Of a DNA stretch of 64,000 nucleotides, positions 55,286-63,924 are shown piece after piece. Within the stretch, counting starts at the first letter, position 1. Every line of letters begins with the position of its first letter. Made by a program: the position numbers and the translations under genes. The stretch lies in contig NZ_JANQBD010000006.1 in assembly GCF_024722015.1 (NCBI RefSeq), positions 248,001-312,000 of the forward strand. The letters are read 5' to 3'. Below the pieces are notes generated by a model. It was not told the DNA's origin, searched no databases, and saw nothing but the letters and a program-made list of their open reading frames with translations. Source of the stretch: Paenibacillus radicis (ex Xue et al. 2023) (lineage in GTDB: Bacteria; Bacillota; Bacilli; Paenibacillales; NBRC-103111).

Positions 55286-58200
55286 TTAATGCAAGGAGTT
55301 CGCAGCGGCATTAGCAGCCGTTACACGATTTCCCTTTTTATTGAAAAGACGTGAAATACGAACCTTCATTCTATCGATAATTTCATAAACTACAGGCACC
55401 ACAACTAATGTAAGCAAGGTCGAAGTCACCAAACCGCCTATAACAACAACGGCCAAGCCTTTGGATATCAGAGAGCCTTCCGAGAAACCGAGCCCCAGAG
55501 GCAATAAAGACAATATGGTCGCTCCAGCCGTCATTATAATAGGACGTAATCTTGTCAAACCAGCTTTAACGACAGCCTCGCGCATTTCCAGACCTTCCTT
55601 GCGAAGCTGCTGCACCCGATCTATTAATACAATAGCATTGGTGACCACGACCCCAATCAACATCAAAAATCCGATGAGAGAAGTAATATTGATCGATTCT
55701 CCTGCAATCAACAATCCGAGGAATCCCCCAATTGCGGCAAGCGGCAAGGAAAATAAAATAACGAATGGCGCGCTCGCATTACCGAATGCGATAACCAAGA
55801 CCAGGAATACTAGAAAGATCGCAGCACCCATAGCAACGGCCATTTGACCAAAGCTTTCCTGAATGTCCTCATTTACCCCTTGTACTTGTGTTCGGATACC
55901 GCCTGGAAGAGACACAGACTTTAAGGCTTCCGTTACTTTCGTGCTCATGCCGCCTTTATCTTTGCTATCGATTTTTGCGGTAATTTTGACATATTGCTCC
56001 TGCATTTCACGAGTAATAGCTGCCGGAGCCTCCACTTGCCGGATTTTTGCGATATCATTCAATGCTACCACTGCACCCGTCGAAGTTGTCATCGTAATCC
56101 GACCAAGCTTTTCCATCGAATTTTTGAAGTCATCGTCTACCATAACTTGTGTAGCAAAGGTTACATTGTCGAACTTAATGTCGCCAATCGACGCTTCTGC
56201 CAGCCACAATCGGACGGTATCTGTAATTTGTGCGGAAGACAATCCGTAGACACGAGCTTTATTCTGATCCACACTAACAACAACCTGCATTTTCTTCTCG
56301 TTTAGGCTGTCTTTAATATCTTTAAGCTCAGGAAATTCCTTCAGCTTCTGTTTAATAAGCTCAGCCCCGACTACCAGCTGATTCAAGTCTTCACCCTTAA
56401 GCAGGTAGGAGAAGTCATCCGAAGAACCGCCCATACTGCCCGCCAGCAGCGCCCCTTCAACTTCCGATCCTTTCGGAACCATACCCAGCATAATATTCTT
56501 ATATTCTTCGGCCATCTTTTTCGCATCAGATGCTTTGGATACAGACGCAATAATACTTGCACGATAAGCAACCCGCTCACCGCTTGTACTCTGCATGTCA
56601 TACCCTACCATCGACTCGAAATAATCAAAGGCCGGTTGACCTGCAGAGTCTTTTGCTTCCTTAAGAACCGTCTCAATTTCCTTCACTTTCAAATCCATGG
56701 ATTCTATCGAGGTTTCCTGAGGAAGCTTCAACGTATATTGCACTTGCTTGTTGGATTCGCTGTCAGGCATGAAGGCGAAAGGAAGGAAAGGAACTGTTCC
56801 TCCAATCGAGATGACAAATGCAAGAAATGAAACCAATACCGTCTTCTTAGGATTATTTAATGACCAGCTTAAAATGGACTTGTATTTGGCAGTGAATTTA
56901 CCCACATGCTCTTCATCATGATGCTTGATCTTATCATTGTTTAGAACCAAGAGCATCGCTAGCATTGGGATCACAGTTAAAGCCACTATTAGTGAGGATA
57001 AAAGCGCAACAACAAGCGTAATGGCAAATGGCCGGAAAATATCGCCCAAAACTCCGCCAACAAATGCTATCGGTAAAAATACACCCGCAGTCGTAAGCGT
57101 TGAGGATGTAATAGCTGAAGCTACCCGTGAGGTTGCCAGCTTAATTACGGACTCATTGCGCTCGCGCGCTTGCTGCAGCTCACTGTATATATTCTCAATA
57201 ACAACAATCGAATCATCGACGACCCGGCCGACGGCTATCGTCAAGCCCCCTAACGTCATTACATTAAGAGTAATATCCAGGGAAGCCATAACACAAAGTG
57301 TTGTTAAGATCGATAATGGAATTGAAACCAATACAATCATCGTCATACGTACATTTTTCAGAAATAAAAGTATCATTACTGAAGCCAGTATTGCCCCCAG
57401 AATACCTTCCTTCAGCATACCGTTGATTGATTTTTTTACATCATTAGCCGCATTATAAACCGGTGTAAATTGCAGGTTCGGATATTCCTTCGTCCAACCG
57501 GCAAATAATTTGTCAACCTCGTCGGCAAATCGTACCGTATTGGCATCTTTTCCTTTAAATAATGTGAGCCCGATTGCCGGACTGCCATCTAGTCGGGCAA
57601 TAAATTTGGAGTCCGAAATGGCCTCGACCTTGGAAATATCCTTTAAAAGCACGATATCCCCTTTAGGTGAGGTAATCTTCATATTCTCCAGATTATAAAT
57701 CGTGTTCAAGTCACTTTCTATTCGAACCGATTGTGAGCTGCCGCTAAAATCAACCTTACCTGCCGGGCTCGTCATCAGAGCAGTCTGGATGCTTTGCGAC
57801 ACAAGTGCAGGTGTCAGACCGTAGTTATTAATCGCGTTAATATTCAGCTTAAGCTTAAGAGTTGCTTCCTGTTGTCCGACCGAATCCACATGATCGATTC
57901 CGTCCATAGCGCTTAACGTAGGCTCAATAACATCCTCATAAATACGGTTAAGCTCTTCTTGGTTCATGTTGTTATTTCCATGAACTGCCGCGAAGTAAAC
58001 GGGGAAATCACTGCTCCCGAACTTGGAAACCTTCGGTTCGCTTGCGCCAACAGGCAGCTTAATGTCCTTAATGGCACTTTCGATGTCCCTCTTTGCATCA
58101 TCAGGGCTGCGTCCGTTAACCAACTCAACGGTAATTGCGGAGAAGTTGTCGTTAGAAGTAGAGGAAACCTTCTTCATACCCTCAATTCCTACAATCCTCT

Positions 58201-58405
58201 TTTCCAGAACCTTGGTTACATTCTCCATAACATCCTTTGGAGGGGCAGGATACACCGTGCTTACAAATACGACTGGCAATGAAATATCAGGCATGCTCTC
58301 CTGTTTCAGCGTCGTAGCGGAGAAGGTGCCGGCAACGAATAGGATAACGCTTATAATAATGATCGCTGCGACATTTTTCAAAGAAAAATCAGTAAATTTG
58401 TTCAT
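55286..58405 (-). CDS. RND-family efflux permease (AcrB/SwrC type)
   Basis: 1039 residues, the usual RND length: helix 1 at ~10-30, large extracytoplasmic loop, helices 2-6, second large loop, helices 8-12. GRVVDDSIVVIENI in helix 4 contains the Asp-Asp proton-relay pair, and the start (FSLKNVAAIIIISVILFVAGTFSATTLKQESMPDISLPVV) and GVVVTNAIVLIDRV are typical. It exports lipophilic compounds or peptides using the proton gradient; in Bacillus the relative SwrC handles surfactin. GGAGGAG lies before the ATG. Followed by its adaptor gene. Confidence 0.93.
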   Translation of the reverse strand: MNKFTDFSLKNVAAIIIISVILFVAGTFSATTLKQESMPDISLPVVFVSTVYPAPPKDVMENVTKVLEKRIVGIEGMKKVSSTSNDNFSAITVELVNGRSPDDAKRDIESAIKDIKLPVGASEPKVSKFGSSDFPVYFAAVHGNNNMNQEELNRIYEDVIEPTLSAMDGIDHVDSVGQQEATLKLKLNINAINNYGLTPALVSQSIQTALMTSPAGKVDFSGSSQSVRIESDLNTIYNLENMKITSPKGDIVLLKDISKVEAISDSKFIARLDGSPAIGLTLFKGKDANTVRFADEVDKLFAGWTKEYPNLQFTPVYNAANDVKKSINGMLKEGILGAILASVMILLFLKNVRMTMIVLVSIPLSILTTLCVMASLDITLNVMTLGGLTIAVGRVVDDSIVVIENIYSELQQARERNESVIKLATSRVASAITSSTLTTAGVFLPIAFVGGVLGDIFRPFAITLVVALLSSLIVALTVIPMLAMLLVLNNDKIKHHDEEHVGKFTAKYKSILSWSLNNPKKTVLVSFLAFVISIGGTVPFLPFAFMPDSESNKQVQYTLKLPQETSIESMDLKVKEIETVLKEAKDSAGQPAFDYFESMVGYDMQSTSGERVAYRASIIASVSKASDAKKMAEEYKNIMLGMVPKGSEVEGALLAGSMGGSSDDFSYLLKGEDLNQLVVGAELIKQKLKEFPELKDIKDSLNEKKMQVVVSVDQNKARVYGLSSAQITDTVRLWLAEASIGDIKFDNVTFATQVMVDDDFKNSMEKLGRITMTTSTGAVVALNDIAKIRQVEAPAAITREMQEQYVKITAKIDSKDKGGMSTKVTEALKSVSLPGGIRTQVQGVNEDIQESFGQMAVAMGAAIFLVFLVLVIAFGNASAPFVILFSLPLAAIGGFLGLLIAGESINITSLIGFLMLIGVVVTNAIVLIDRVQQLRKEGLEMREAVVKAGLTRLRPIIMTAGATILSLLPLGLGFSEGSLISKGLAVVVIGGLVTSTLLTLVVVPVVYEIIDRMKVRISRLFNKKGNRVTAANAAANSLH

Positions 58406-58491
58406 CTCTCTACTCCTCCATCAAATTACATCAAGCGAATCTGTAAATATTATGAATCCTTGATTATGAAAGTGAGCTTTTAAACCCACAC

Positions 58492-59034
58492 TCACGGCAA
58501 TGGTCTCTTCAGCTGCCATTCCTCATGCAGTTCTCCCATGCGTGAAATAAACATCCCACACAGCATAGACATATTTTGGAATCTTCGTCTAATGATGTTG
58601 CAGCCTTCTTCATCATGCGATTCCACATTGGACGGATGAGGGAATCCAGCCAAAGCTCCGTCTACGGCTTGTTTAACCGAGTTGAATTTACCTATTTCAT
58701 TCCGAACAATATTGATTCCAAAGTCATCCGTAATGTAATAGTAATCTTTCCTATCATTCTGGATCGGGACCTTATGACACAGATGCTTAAGCTCCATAGT
58801 TCGGATTTGAACGCTTATAGCCGCCTTGGAAACAGATAACTCCTCGGCCATTTGCTGCAGGCTTATAGGCTCTGATGAAAAAAGCAGTAAGGTATACATC
58901 TTACCGACGAGCGGACTAAAGCCTTCATGTTCCAGGTAAAGGGACATAAAGTTGCTAATATTCAGCTTCAATTCTTCAATGGTGTTAGACATAGGCGCTT
59001 GGGTATCTCCTTCCGTTAGTTTCATTCCCATCAT
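58492..59034 (-). CDS. GbsR/MarR-like transcriptional regulator
   Basis: 180 residues. A winged helix-turn-helix (PLVGKMYTLLLFSSEPISLQQMAEELSVSKAAISVQIRTMELKHLCHKV) followed by a dimerisation helix region, matching the GbsR branch of MarR-like regulators. First gene of the RND operon (87 bases before the permease). The start is unsure: ATG at 59034 has a weak ribosome site; ATG at 58992 has AAGGAG but 14 bases away. It may repress its own operon. Confidence 0.8.
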   Translation of the reverse strand: MMGMKLTEGDTQAPMSNTIEELKLNISNFMSLYLEHEGFSPLVGKMYTLLLFSSEPISLQQMAEELSVSKAAISVQIRTMELKHLCHKVPIQNDRKDYYYITDDFGINIVRNEIGKFNSVKQAVDGALAGFPHPSNVESHDEEGCNIIRRRFQNMSMLCGMFISRMGELHEEWQLKRPLP

Positions 59035-59068
59035 TAAGAACCATGTTAATCATTTTGCATTAGTGTTT

Positions 59069-59082
59069 TGACTGACTGGTCA
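59069..59082. promoter_or_regulatory. TetR-type operator-like box 1
   Basis: TGACTGACTGGTCA, 35 bases before the GbsR-like gene. Its reverse complement, TGACCAGTCAGTCA, differs by one base from box 2 at 59160-59173, in the same divergent promoter region. Confidence 0.6.
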
Positions 59083-59159
59083 TTCTATTAGTAATATAAT
59101 TCAAATACTGTATCCAAATCAACCTATTTTTTCCCATAACACGTATAATTCCTTAAAAT

Positions 59160-59173
59160 TGACCAGTCGGTCA
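59160..59173. promoter_or_regulatory. TetR-type operator-like box 2
   Basis: TGACCAGTCGGTCA, about 90 bases before the TetR gene. It resembles the GACC-GGTC palindromes bound by many TetR repressors. With box 1 it would allow one regulator to control both directions. Confidence 0.6.
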
Positions 59174-59264
59174 CATGTTTGACATAAACTAAATCCAAGT
59201 ATACAATGGCTTTACTACTACCATTCGGTACCTTGAATGGAGAAAATAAGGGGTGTGAACCGGC

Positions 59265-60137
59265 ATGAATGACAAAAAACTGCAGATCATACAAGCCGCA
59301 ATCAAGCTCTTCGGTGACCGGGACTATCACACCACATCTGTTCAGGACATCGTTAGCTTAGCCGGAGTATCCAAAGGTGCCTTCTATCTGCACTTTCACT
59401 CCAAGGAAGAACTGCTAATTGCTGTATTCAGCTACTATATGGATGGACAAAGTATTTATCTGAAAGAAATTCAATCGAATTCTTCCCTGACTCCCAGGGA
59501 GAAAATAATCAACGCTATCCAATTCCAATGTCAGGTTATTATGGGAGACCAGGACTTCCTTTCGATGCATATGAAGGGAATCGCTTTTATGAACAACACG
59601 GTTAAGGAAATGATGATCGATCATAGCATGCAAACCGTCAGATGGATGGAACAGCAAATTCTCGAGCTGTATGGACCGGAGATTGCGGTTCATTCCTTTG
59701 ATTGCGCTAATCTATTGAACGGTATGCTGAAGGAATATTTCTTCTACTTTATCGTTTACGCTCACCCTATTAACAGCCAACAGCTTGCTGAATATTTAAT
59801 GAACCGTATGGATGATATCGCTTACGGAATTATGAATAAACCAACATCGCCTATTTTATATGCAACACTTATTTGCCCCGAACAGAGCCAAGCTATAACG
59901 AAGGAAACCTGGCTCCAAAAAGCTCATTCCGTTAAGGACTGGATTGAAGCTAATACTGACAGCACCAAATCCACCGAAACCATGGTCCAGTCCATGGATG
60001 CGATTATTCAAGAGGCTCTTAAAGAGCAGCCCAATCAGATCATTATTAAAGGCATGTATAATTATTTAATATCTTTAGCAAACGGAAATCCGGGAATCAT
60101 CGAAAAGCTGACGTTATTATTCGAAGGCCAGAAATAA
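59265..60137 (+). CDS. TetR-family regulator with long C-terminal extension
   Basis: 290 residues against the usual ~190-210. The N-terminal TetR DNA-binding domain is clear (LQIIQAAIKLFGDRDYHTTSVQDIVSLAGVSKGAFYLHFHSKEELL). The ligand domain follows, with an added ~80 residues (from about WLQKAHSVKDWIEAN) that I do not recognise. Divergent from the RND operon, so it is the likely drug- or lipid-responsive repressor of the pump. AAGGGGTG lies before the ATG. Repeat B copy 4 follows it. Confidence 0.88.
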   Translation: MNDKKLQIIQAAIKLFGDRDYHTTSVQDIVSLAGVSKGAFYLHFHSKEELLIAVFSYYMDGQSIYLKEIQSNSSLTPREKIINAIQFQCQVIMGDQDFLSMHMKGIAFMNNTVKEMMIDHSMQTVRWMEQQILELYGPEIAVHSFDCANLLNGMLKEYFFYFIVYAHPINSQQLAEYLMNRMDDIAYGIMNKPTSPILYATLICPEQSQAITKETWLQKAHSVKDWIEANTDSTKSTETMVQSMDAIIQEALKEQPNQIIIKGMYNYLISLANGNPGIIEKLTLLFEGQK

Positions 60138-60188
60138 GCAGCCTTCTTCTCTTCCACCCACACCCAGTTGCATCTACAGAAATAGAAG

Positions 60189-60365
60189 ACAATAGCGAAA
60201 GTCTTATTCCTTTATTGCATAGAAAAAGCATAAAAACAGAGAGATAGCGGAATTAACTACTTCCGTTATCTCTCTGTTTTTATGTATTAGTCCTCGTATT
60301 CGACCAAATAACGGAGCTCTCTGTTCCGTTCAAATCCCTAAGAGCTTATAGCAGTCTCGCCGTCC
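60189..60365. repeat. Dispersed structured repeat B, copy 4 (convergent junction)
   Basis: Main hairpin arms AAAACAGAGAGATAGCGGAA (60233-60252) and TTCCGTTATCTCTCTGTTTT (60261-60280), T-runs on both strands; second hairpin CGGAG/TTCCG. It fills the gap between the ends of the TetR and GDPD genes. Confidence 0.8.
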
Positions 60366-60433
60366 TTGGTGGACGATCAAGTCATCAAGGTTGAGCCAAA
60401 CAAAATATTAAGCTCTAATCTCCTTTATACGCG

Positions 60434-61138
60434 CTACCCTTGCTCTACACACTGCTTCCATAATTCCAGCTGGTTCGTACACACCCATATATTCGGATAT
60501 GTGCTCCGTAATTCACGCATTTCTTCCTCATCATCTATCGTCCAGGCGATAAGCTGTATGCCTTGCTCCTCGCAGCGTTGAACAAAATCGTCGGTTAAGT
60601 ATATATATTTGACCGATACATAACGCGCCCTGATTTGCTCGGCAAATGAGAACACCGAAGGGGTCGCTCCATAGATGACCAAGCCGAGCTCGATCTCCTC
60701 GGACAGCTCCCTCATTCTGGCGATCGAGTAATGATCGAAGGATGTTACAAAAACTTGATCGAGAACCTCGCAGGAGTGAATTACTTCAAGAACCTTTTCT
60801 TCCAAACCGGGATACAGATTCCCGCTTTGCTTTAATTCAATATCCACCGAAGTCCGCCCTTTCGCTAGCCTCAAGACTTCCTCCAGTGTCGGGATCGGCG
60901 AGCCTCCCCCTGCATCCAATTTACGCAGTTCGTTAAACGTATAATCAATAACTCGGCCTTTGCCGTTCGTAGTACGATTCACTGTCGTATCATGGATAAC
61001 TACAGGAACTCCATCCTTGGTCAGCTGAACATCCAGCTCCAAATGACTAAAGGATAAATCTATTGCTGCTTGAAACGAAGGTATCGTATTCTCCGGGTAT
61101 TTCTTCGGGTATCCTCTGTGCGCCAGACCTGGAATCAT
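60434..61138 (-). CDS. Glycerophosphodiester phosphodiesterase
   Basis: 234 residues. GDPD fold with LAHRGYPKKYPENTIPSF (catalytic His in HRG), LELDVQLTKDGVPVVIHDTTVNRTT (metal-binding Glu-Asp pair and second His) and VDIELKQ. Hydrolyses glycerophosphodiesters to glycerol-3-phosphate and an alcohol. No signal peptide, so cytoplasmic. The ATG at 61138 has GGGAGG upstream; an earlier ATG overlaps the preceding gene. Same direction as a second GDPD gene, a lipoprotein and Ugp-like permeases, pointing to phosphodiester scavenging. Confidence 0.9.
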   Translation of the reverse strand: MIPGLAHRGYPKKYPENTIPSFQAAIDLSFSHLELDVQLTKDGVPVVIHDTTVNRTTNGKGRVIDYTFNELRKLDAGGGSPIPTLEEVLRLAKGRTSVDIELKQSGNLYPGLEEKVLEVIHSCEVLDQVFVTSFDHYSIARMRELSEEIELGLVIYGATPSVFSFAEQIRARYVSVKYIYLTDDFVQRCEEQGIQLIAWTIDDEEEMRELRSTYPNIWVCTNQLELWKQCVEQG

Positions 61139-61172
61139 TATTATATCCTCCCATATCAATTCATTTGAGCTG

Positions 61173-62303
61173 TTATTCATTTAACGGCAATATTTGAATA
61201 CGATCCAAGGCGTAGCTCGATGAGGTCTTGTATTTAGCAGCTCCGGATTCAAACAAAATATGCAATTGGCCGGCCGACTCAAATATGCCTTCTGACATCG
61301 GAGGCAGCTCCATTTTGTCTGCTTCGTTCTTGCTGTCCAAAAACCATACGGGAACCTCTGTCGATCTTACTGCAGCTTTGGAATGAGGCTTCTCCGTCAT
61401 ATTGATGTTAAATCGATACAGCGTGCTCGCATTGTTCCTTCCATAAGACTGGCTAAGCCAGATATGGTCCTTGGCTACACTCATTCCTTGAATTCGATCA
61501 GGCAGCGATAGAATATAATCCGGGGAAATCGGTCCTTGACCCTGATCCGGCTTCACCGAAGGAAGGTCAGTCTCAGGATTAAGTCTATATCCTTCTGCCC
61601 AGGCCTTATGCTGCTTGTCATCCCTATTCATTAAATAATGGGACTTATCCGTCGGATAGTCGCTTCCGTGAGCAAATTCGCCGATCCAAAGAATGCCATC
61701 CTCATAAGCGGTAAAGGAGGCGCGTGTGTCACTCTGTACAGATCCTGCAAAAGCAAGCTTGCCGCCATTTTCCGCTTTGATGATATCCTCCAAATTCACA
61801 TAATAAACATCCTTGTCCGAAGAAATCCAAACATGCTGTTTACTGGCAGTAATCCCGCCAGCATGACCAGTATAGGGGGTGCCGGTATTTTTGTAAAGCT
61901 CGACAGCCTTCACCATTTTACCTGAGGAGGCATCAATGACGGACAAGAGACTTGTCTTGCCATCCTCCCTGTAATGGGAAACCAGCATCCACTTTTTATC
62001 CTCTACGTAAGCGAGCCCTTGTGGAACCGCGTTTTGCAATAGCGCCGGAACAATAGGGCCAGGCTTGGCTTTCTGAAGGAAAGGCTTAATCTCTGGCATA
62101 TCAACGCGGAATTTGATTCCCGCTTCTTCCTGTGTAATACCCGCTGCACCCGTGGCAGGCTTTTCCTTCGGTGCAGCAGTATTGGGCGAAGCCGCCGCCG
62201 CTGAAGCAGGCTTGACTTCCACCGCTGCCGGCTGTTGTTGGCAGCCGGTAGCGGTTAAGAGAAGCGTACAAATCAGCGTCGGCAGCAGTAAGGATGACTT
62301 CAT
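61173..62303 (-). CDS. Lipoprotein of unknown function, beta-propeller-like
   Basis: 376 residues. Lipobox TATGC, lipidated Cys21, then a low-complexity Ala/Pro/Lys linker to ~60. The rest contains repeated strand-turn patterns (LSVIDASSGKMVKAVELYKN, HVWISSDKDVYYVNLEDII, DGILWIGEFAHGS, HIWLSQSYGRN) suggesting a WD/PQQ-like propeller that could bind a ligand or protein. No catalytic motif identified. Its start overlaps the stop of the upstream GDPD gene by 4 bases (ATGA), so the two are translationally coupled. Confidence 0.8.
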   Translation of the reverse strand: MKSSLLLPTLICTLLLTATGCQQQPAAVEVKPASAAAASPNTAAPKEKPATGAAGITQEEAGIKFRVDMPEIKPFLQKAKPGPIVPALLQNAVPQGLAYVEDKKWMLVSHYREDGKTSLLSVIDASSGKMVKAVELYKNTGTPYTGHAGGITASKQHVWISSDKDVYYVNLEDIIKAENGGKLAFAGSVQSDTRASFTAYEDGILWIGEFAHGSDYPTDKSHYLMNRDDKQHKAWAEGYRLNPETDLPSVKPDQGQGPISPDYILSLPDRIQGMSVAKDHIWLSQSYGRNNASTLYRFNINMTEKPHSKAAVRSTEVPVWFLDSKNEADKMELPPMSEGIFESAGQLHILFESGAAKYKTSSSYALDRIQILPLNE

Positions 62304-63055
62304 TCCGCCGCTCCCTGCTGTCTTCTTTGCTGCAGCAATTCCCGCAGCCTTCCAGGATAATCCGTAATGATCCCTGATACTCCATAGTCGATAGCTAATG
62401 CCATTTGATCCTCGTCATTAATTGTCCAGGGATATACCTTCAATCCAAGTGCAATTGCATCAGATACTGTCTCTTTATCCATCCCTTTATAATTCGGATG
62501 CAGTGAGTATAATGTAGCTTCGAAGCTATCGACTAAATCTGAATTGCTCCCTGTATTGAGTTCATACAGCAGACCGACCTTCGCTTCAGGTTCCAATTTC
62601 TTTAAATTAAGCAAGTTTTTATGATTAAAGGAGGATACAACTACATTATGCATACGGTCCTTTTTCTTCATTAAATCAAGCAGCAGCGGTTCCAGCCTGC
62701 CTTCAGTTGAATGTTTAATTTCCACATTAATCATCACCTCCGCAGGAACGAGATCAAACACCTCCTCTAACAAAGGCACCCTTTCACCCTCGTACTTCTC
62801 GTGGAACCACCGGCCCGCGTCAGCTTTCTTGATCTCCTCAAGCCTCATATCATGGACGGAGCCTGTCATGTCTGTCGTTCTATCCAAGGTAGAGTCGTGG
62901 ATGACGATAATTTCATCGTCCTTGGTCAAATGAATATCCAATTCGATACCGTCGCAGCCTTGTTCAAGCCCCAGTCGAAAAGCCCCTAATGTATTTTCCG
63001 GCGCCTCGCCTTTGGCACCCCGGTGAGCAATTACTAAAGTTTGATCTAATCCCAT
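62300..63055 (-). CDS. Glycerophosphodiester phosphodiesterase (UgpQ-like)
   Basis: 251 residues, cytoplasmic. VIAHRGAKGEAPENTLGAF, GIELDIHLTKDDEIIVIHDSTLDRTT and INVEIKHS carry the GDPD catalytic and metal residues. A paralogue of the enzyme at 60434. AAGGAGAG precedes the ATG. Placed 27 bases after a Ugp-type permease gene, the arrangement seen for UgpQ, which cleaves diesters imported by the Ugp transporter. Confidence 0.9.
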   Translation of the reverse strand: MGLDQTLVIAHRGAKGEAPENTLGAFRLGLEQGCDGIELDIHLTKDDEIIVIHDSTLDRTTDMTGSVHDMRLEEIKKADAGRWFHEKYEGERVPLLEEVFDLVPAEVMINVEIKHSTEGRLEPLLLDLMKKKDRMHNVVVSSFNHKNLLNLKKLEPEAKVGLLYELNTGSNSDLVDSFEATLYSLHPNYKGMDKETVSDAIALGLKVYPWTINDEDQMALAIDYGVSGIITDYPGRLRELLQQRRQQGAAE

Positions 63056-63081
63056 TTCGAATCTCTCCTTTTTATAAGTGT

Positions 63082-63912
63082 CTACTTAAATGTTGAATTC
63101 GCCATTGCAGCCACGATATATTTTTGAGCGAATACAAACACAATGACAATCGGCAGTATAACTAATAAGCTGGCTGACATAAGCAGATGGAAATTTAACG
63201 ATTCGTTGCCTCCTATGGAGTCACGCATCATTGCTACACCAACAGTTAATACACGCATGGTATTGGAATTAGTCATAACGAGCGGCCAGAAATAGGAGTT
63301 CCAGCTGTGAATAAAGCTGATAACAATTAATGTCACTACAGTGGGCATTGCCATAGGGGTCAAGATTCTATATAGAACCTGAAGTCGATTTGCGCCATCT
63401 ACCTTAGCTGCCTCTATAACATCATTATTAATGGATCTGAACATTTGACGCAACAAGAAAATTCCATAAGCCGAAGCTGCATGAGGAATTATAAGTGCAT
63501 AATAAGTATTGATCCAGCCCAGATCAGACATCATCACATAAATCGGAACAAATACGACCTGCTCAGGGACGATCAACGCAGCAAGAACAAGAACAAACAG
63601 CTTATCTCTTCCAACAAATGAGCCTTTTGCAAAGGCATAGGCTGCCATAATGCCAATGTTGATTTGCAGAAACACTATTCCAACCGTTTGGATAACTGTG
63701 TTAACTGTAAAGCGATAGAAAGGAATTGTTTTGAATGCAGTCGCAAAATTTTCCCACATCAGCTTCTCAGGCCAAAAGCTCGGAATGGCCAGCCTTAGCT
63801 CGGCAGGCGTCTTCAATGCCGTCACAATCATCCAGTAGATCGGGAAAAACATGATCAGCGTGATGCAAATGGCCACTATCAAACGGGTAGTTTTTAAAAC
63901 CGGACTCTTCAT
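63082..63912 (-). CDS. ABC transporter permease, UgpE type
   Basis: 276 residues, six predicted membrane helices; EAA loop EAAKVDGANRLQVLYRILTPMAMP. The sequence FPIYWMIVTALKTPAELR and the short C-terminus fit MalG/UgpE-type permeases rather than the YtcP group seen elsewhere in the window. With two GDPD genes downstream, glycerol-3-phosphate or glycerophosphodiester import is the likely role, but sugar import is not excluded. Confidence 0.88.
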   Translation of the reverse strand: MKSPVLKTTRLIVAICITLIMFFPIYWMIVTALKTPAELRLAIPSFWPEKLMWENFATAFKTIPFYRFTVNTVIQTVGIVFLQINIGIMAAYAFAKGSFVGRDKLFVLVLAALIVPEQVVFVPIYVMMSDLGWINTYYALIIPHAASAYGIFLLRQMFRSINNDVIEAAKVDGANRLQVLYRILTPMAMPTVVTLIVISFIHSWNSYFWPLVMTNSNTMRVLTVGVAMMRDSIGGNESLNFHLLMSASLLVILPIVIVFVFAQKYIVAAMANSTFK

Positions 63913-63924
63913 TTGTCTATATAC

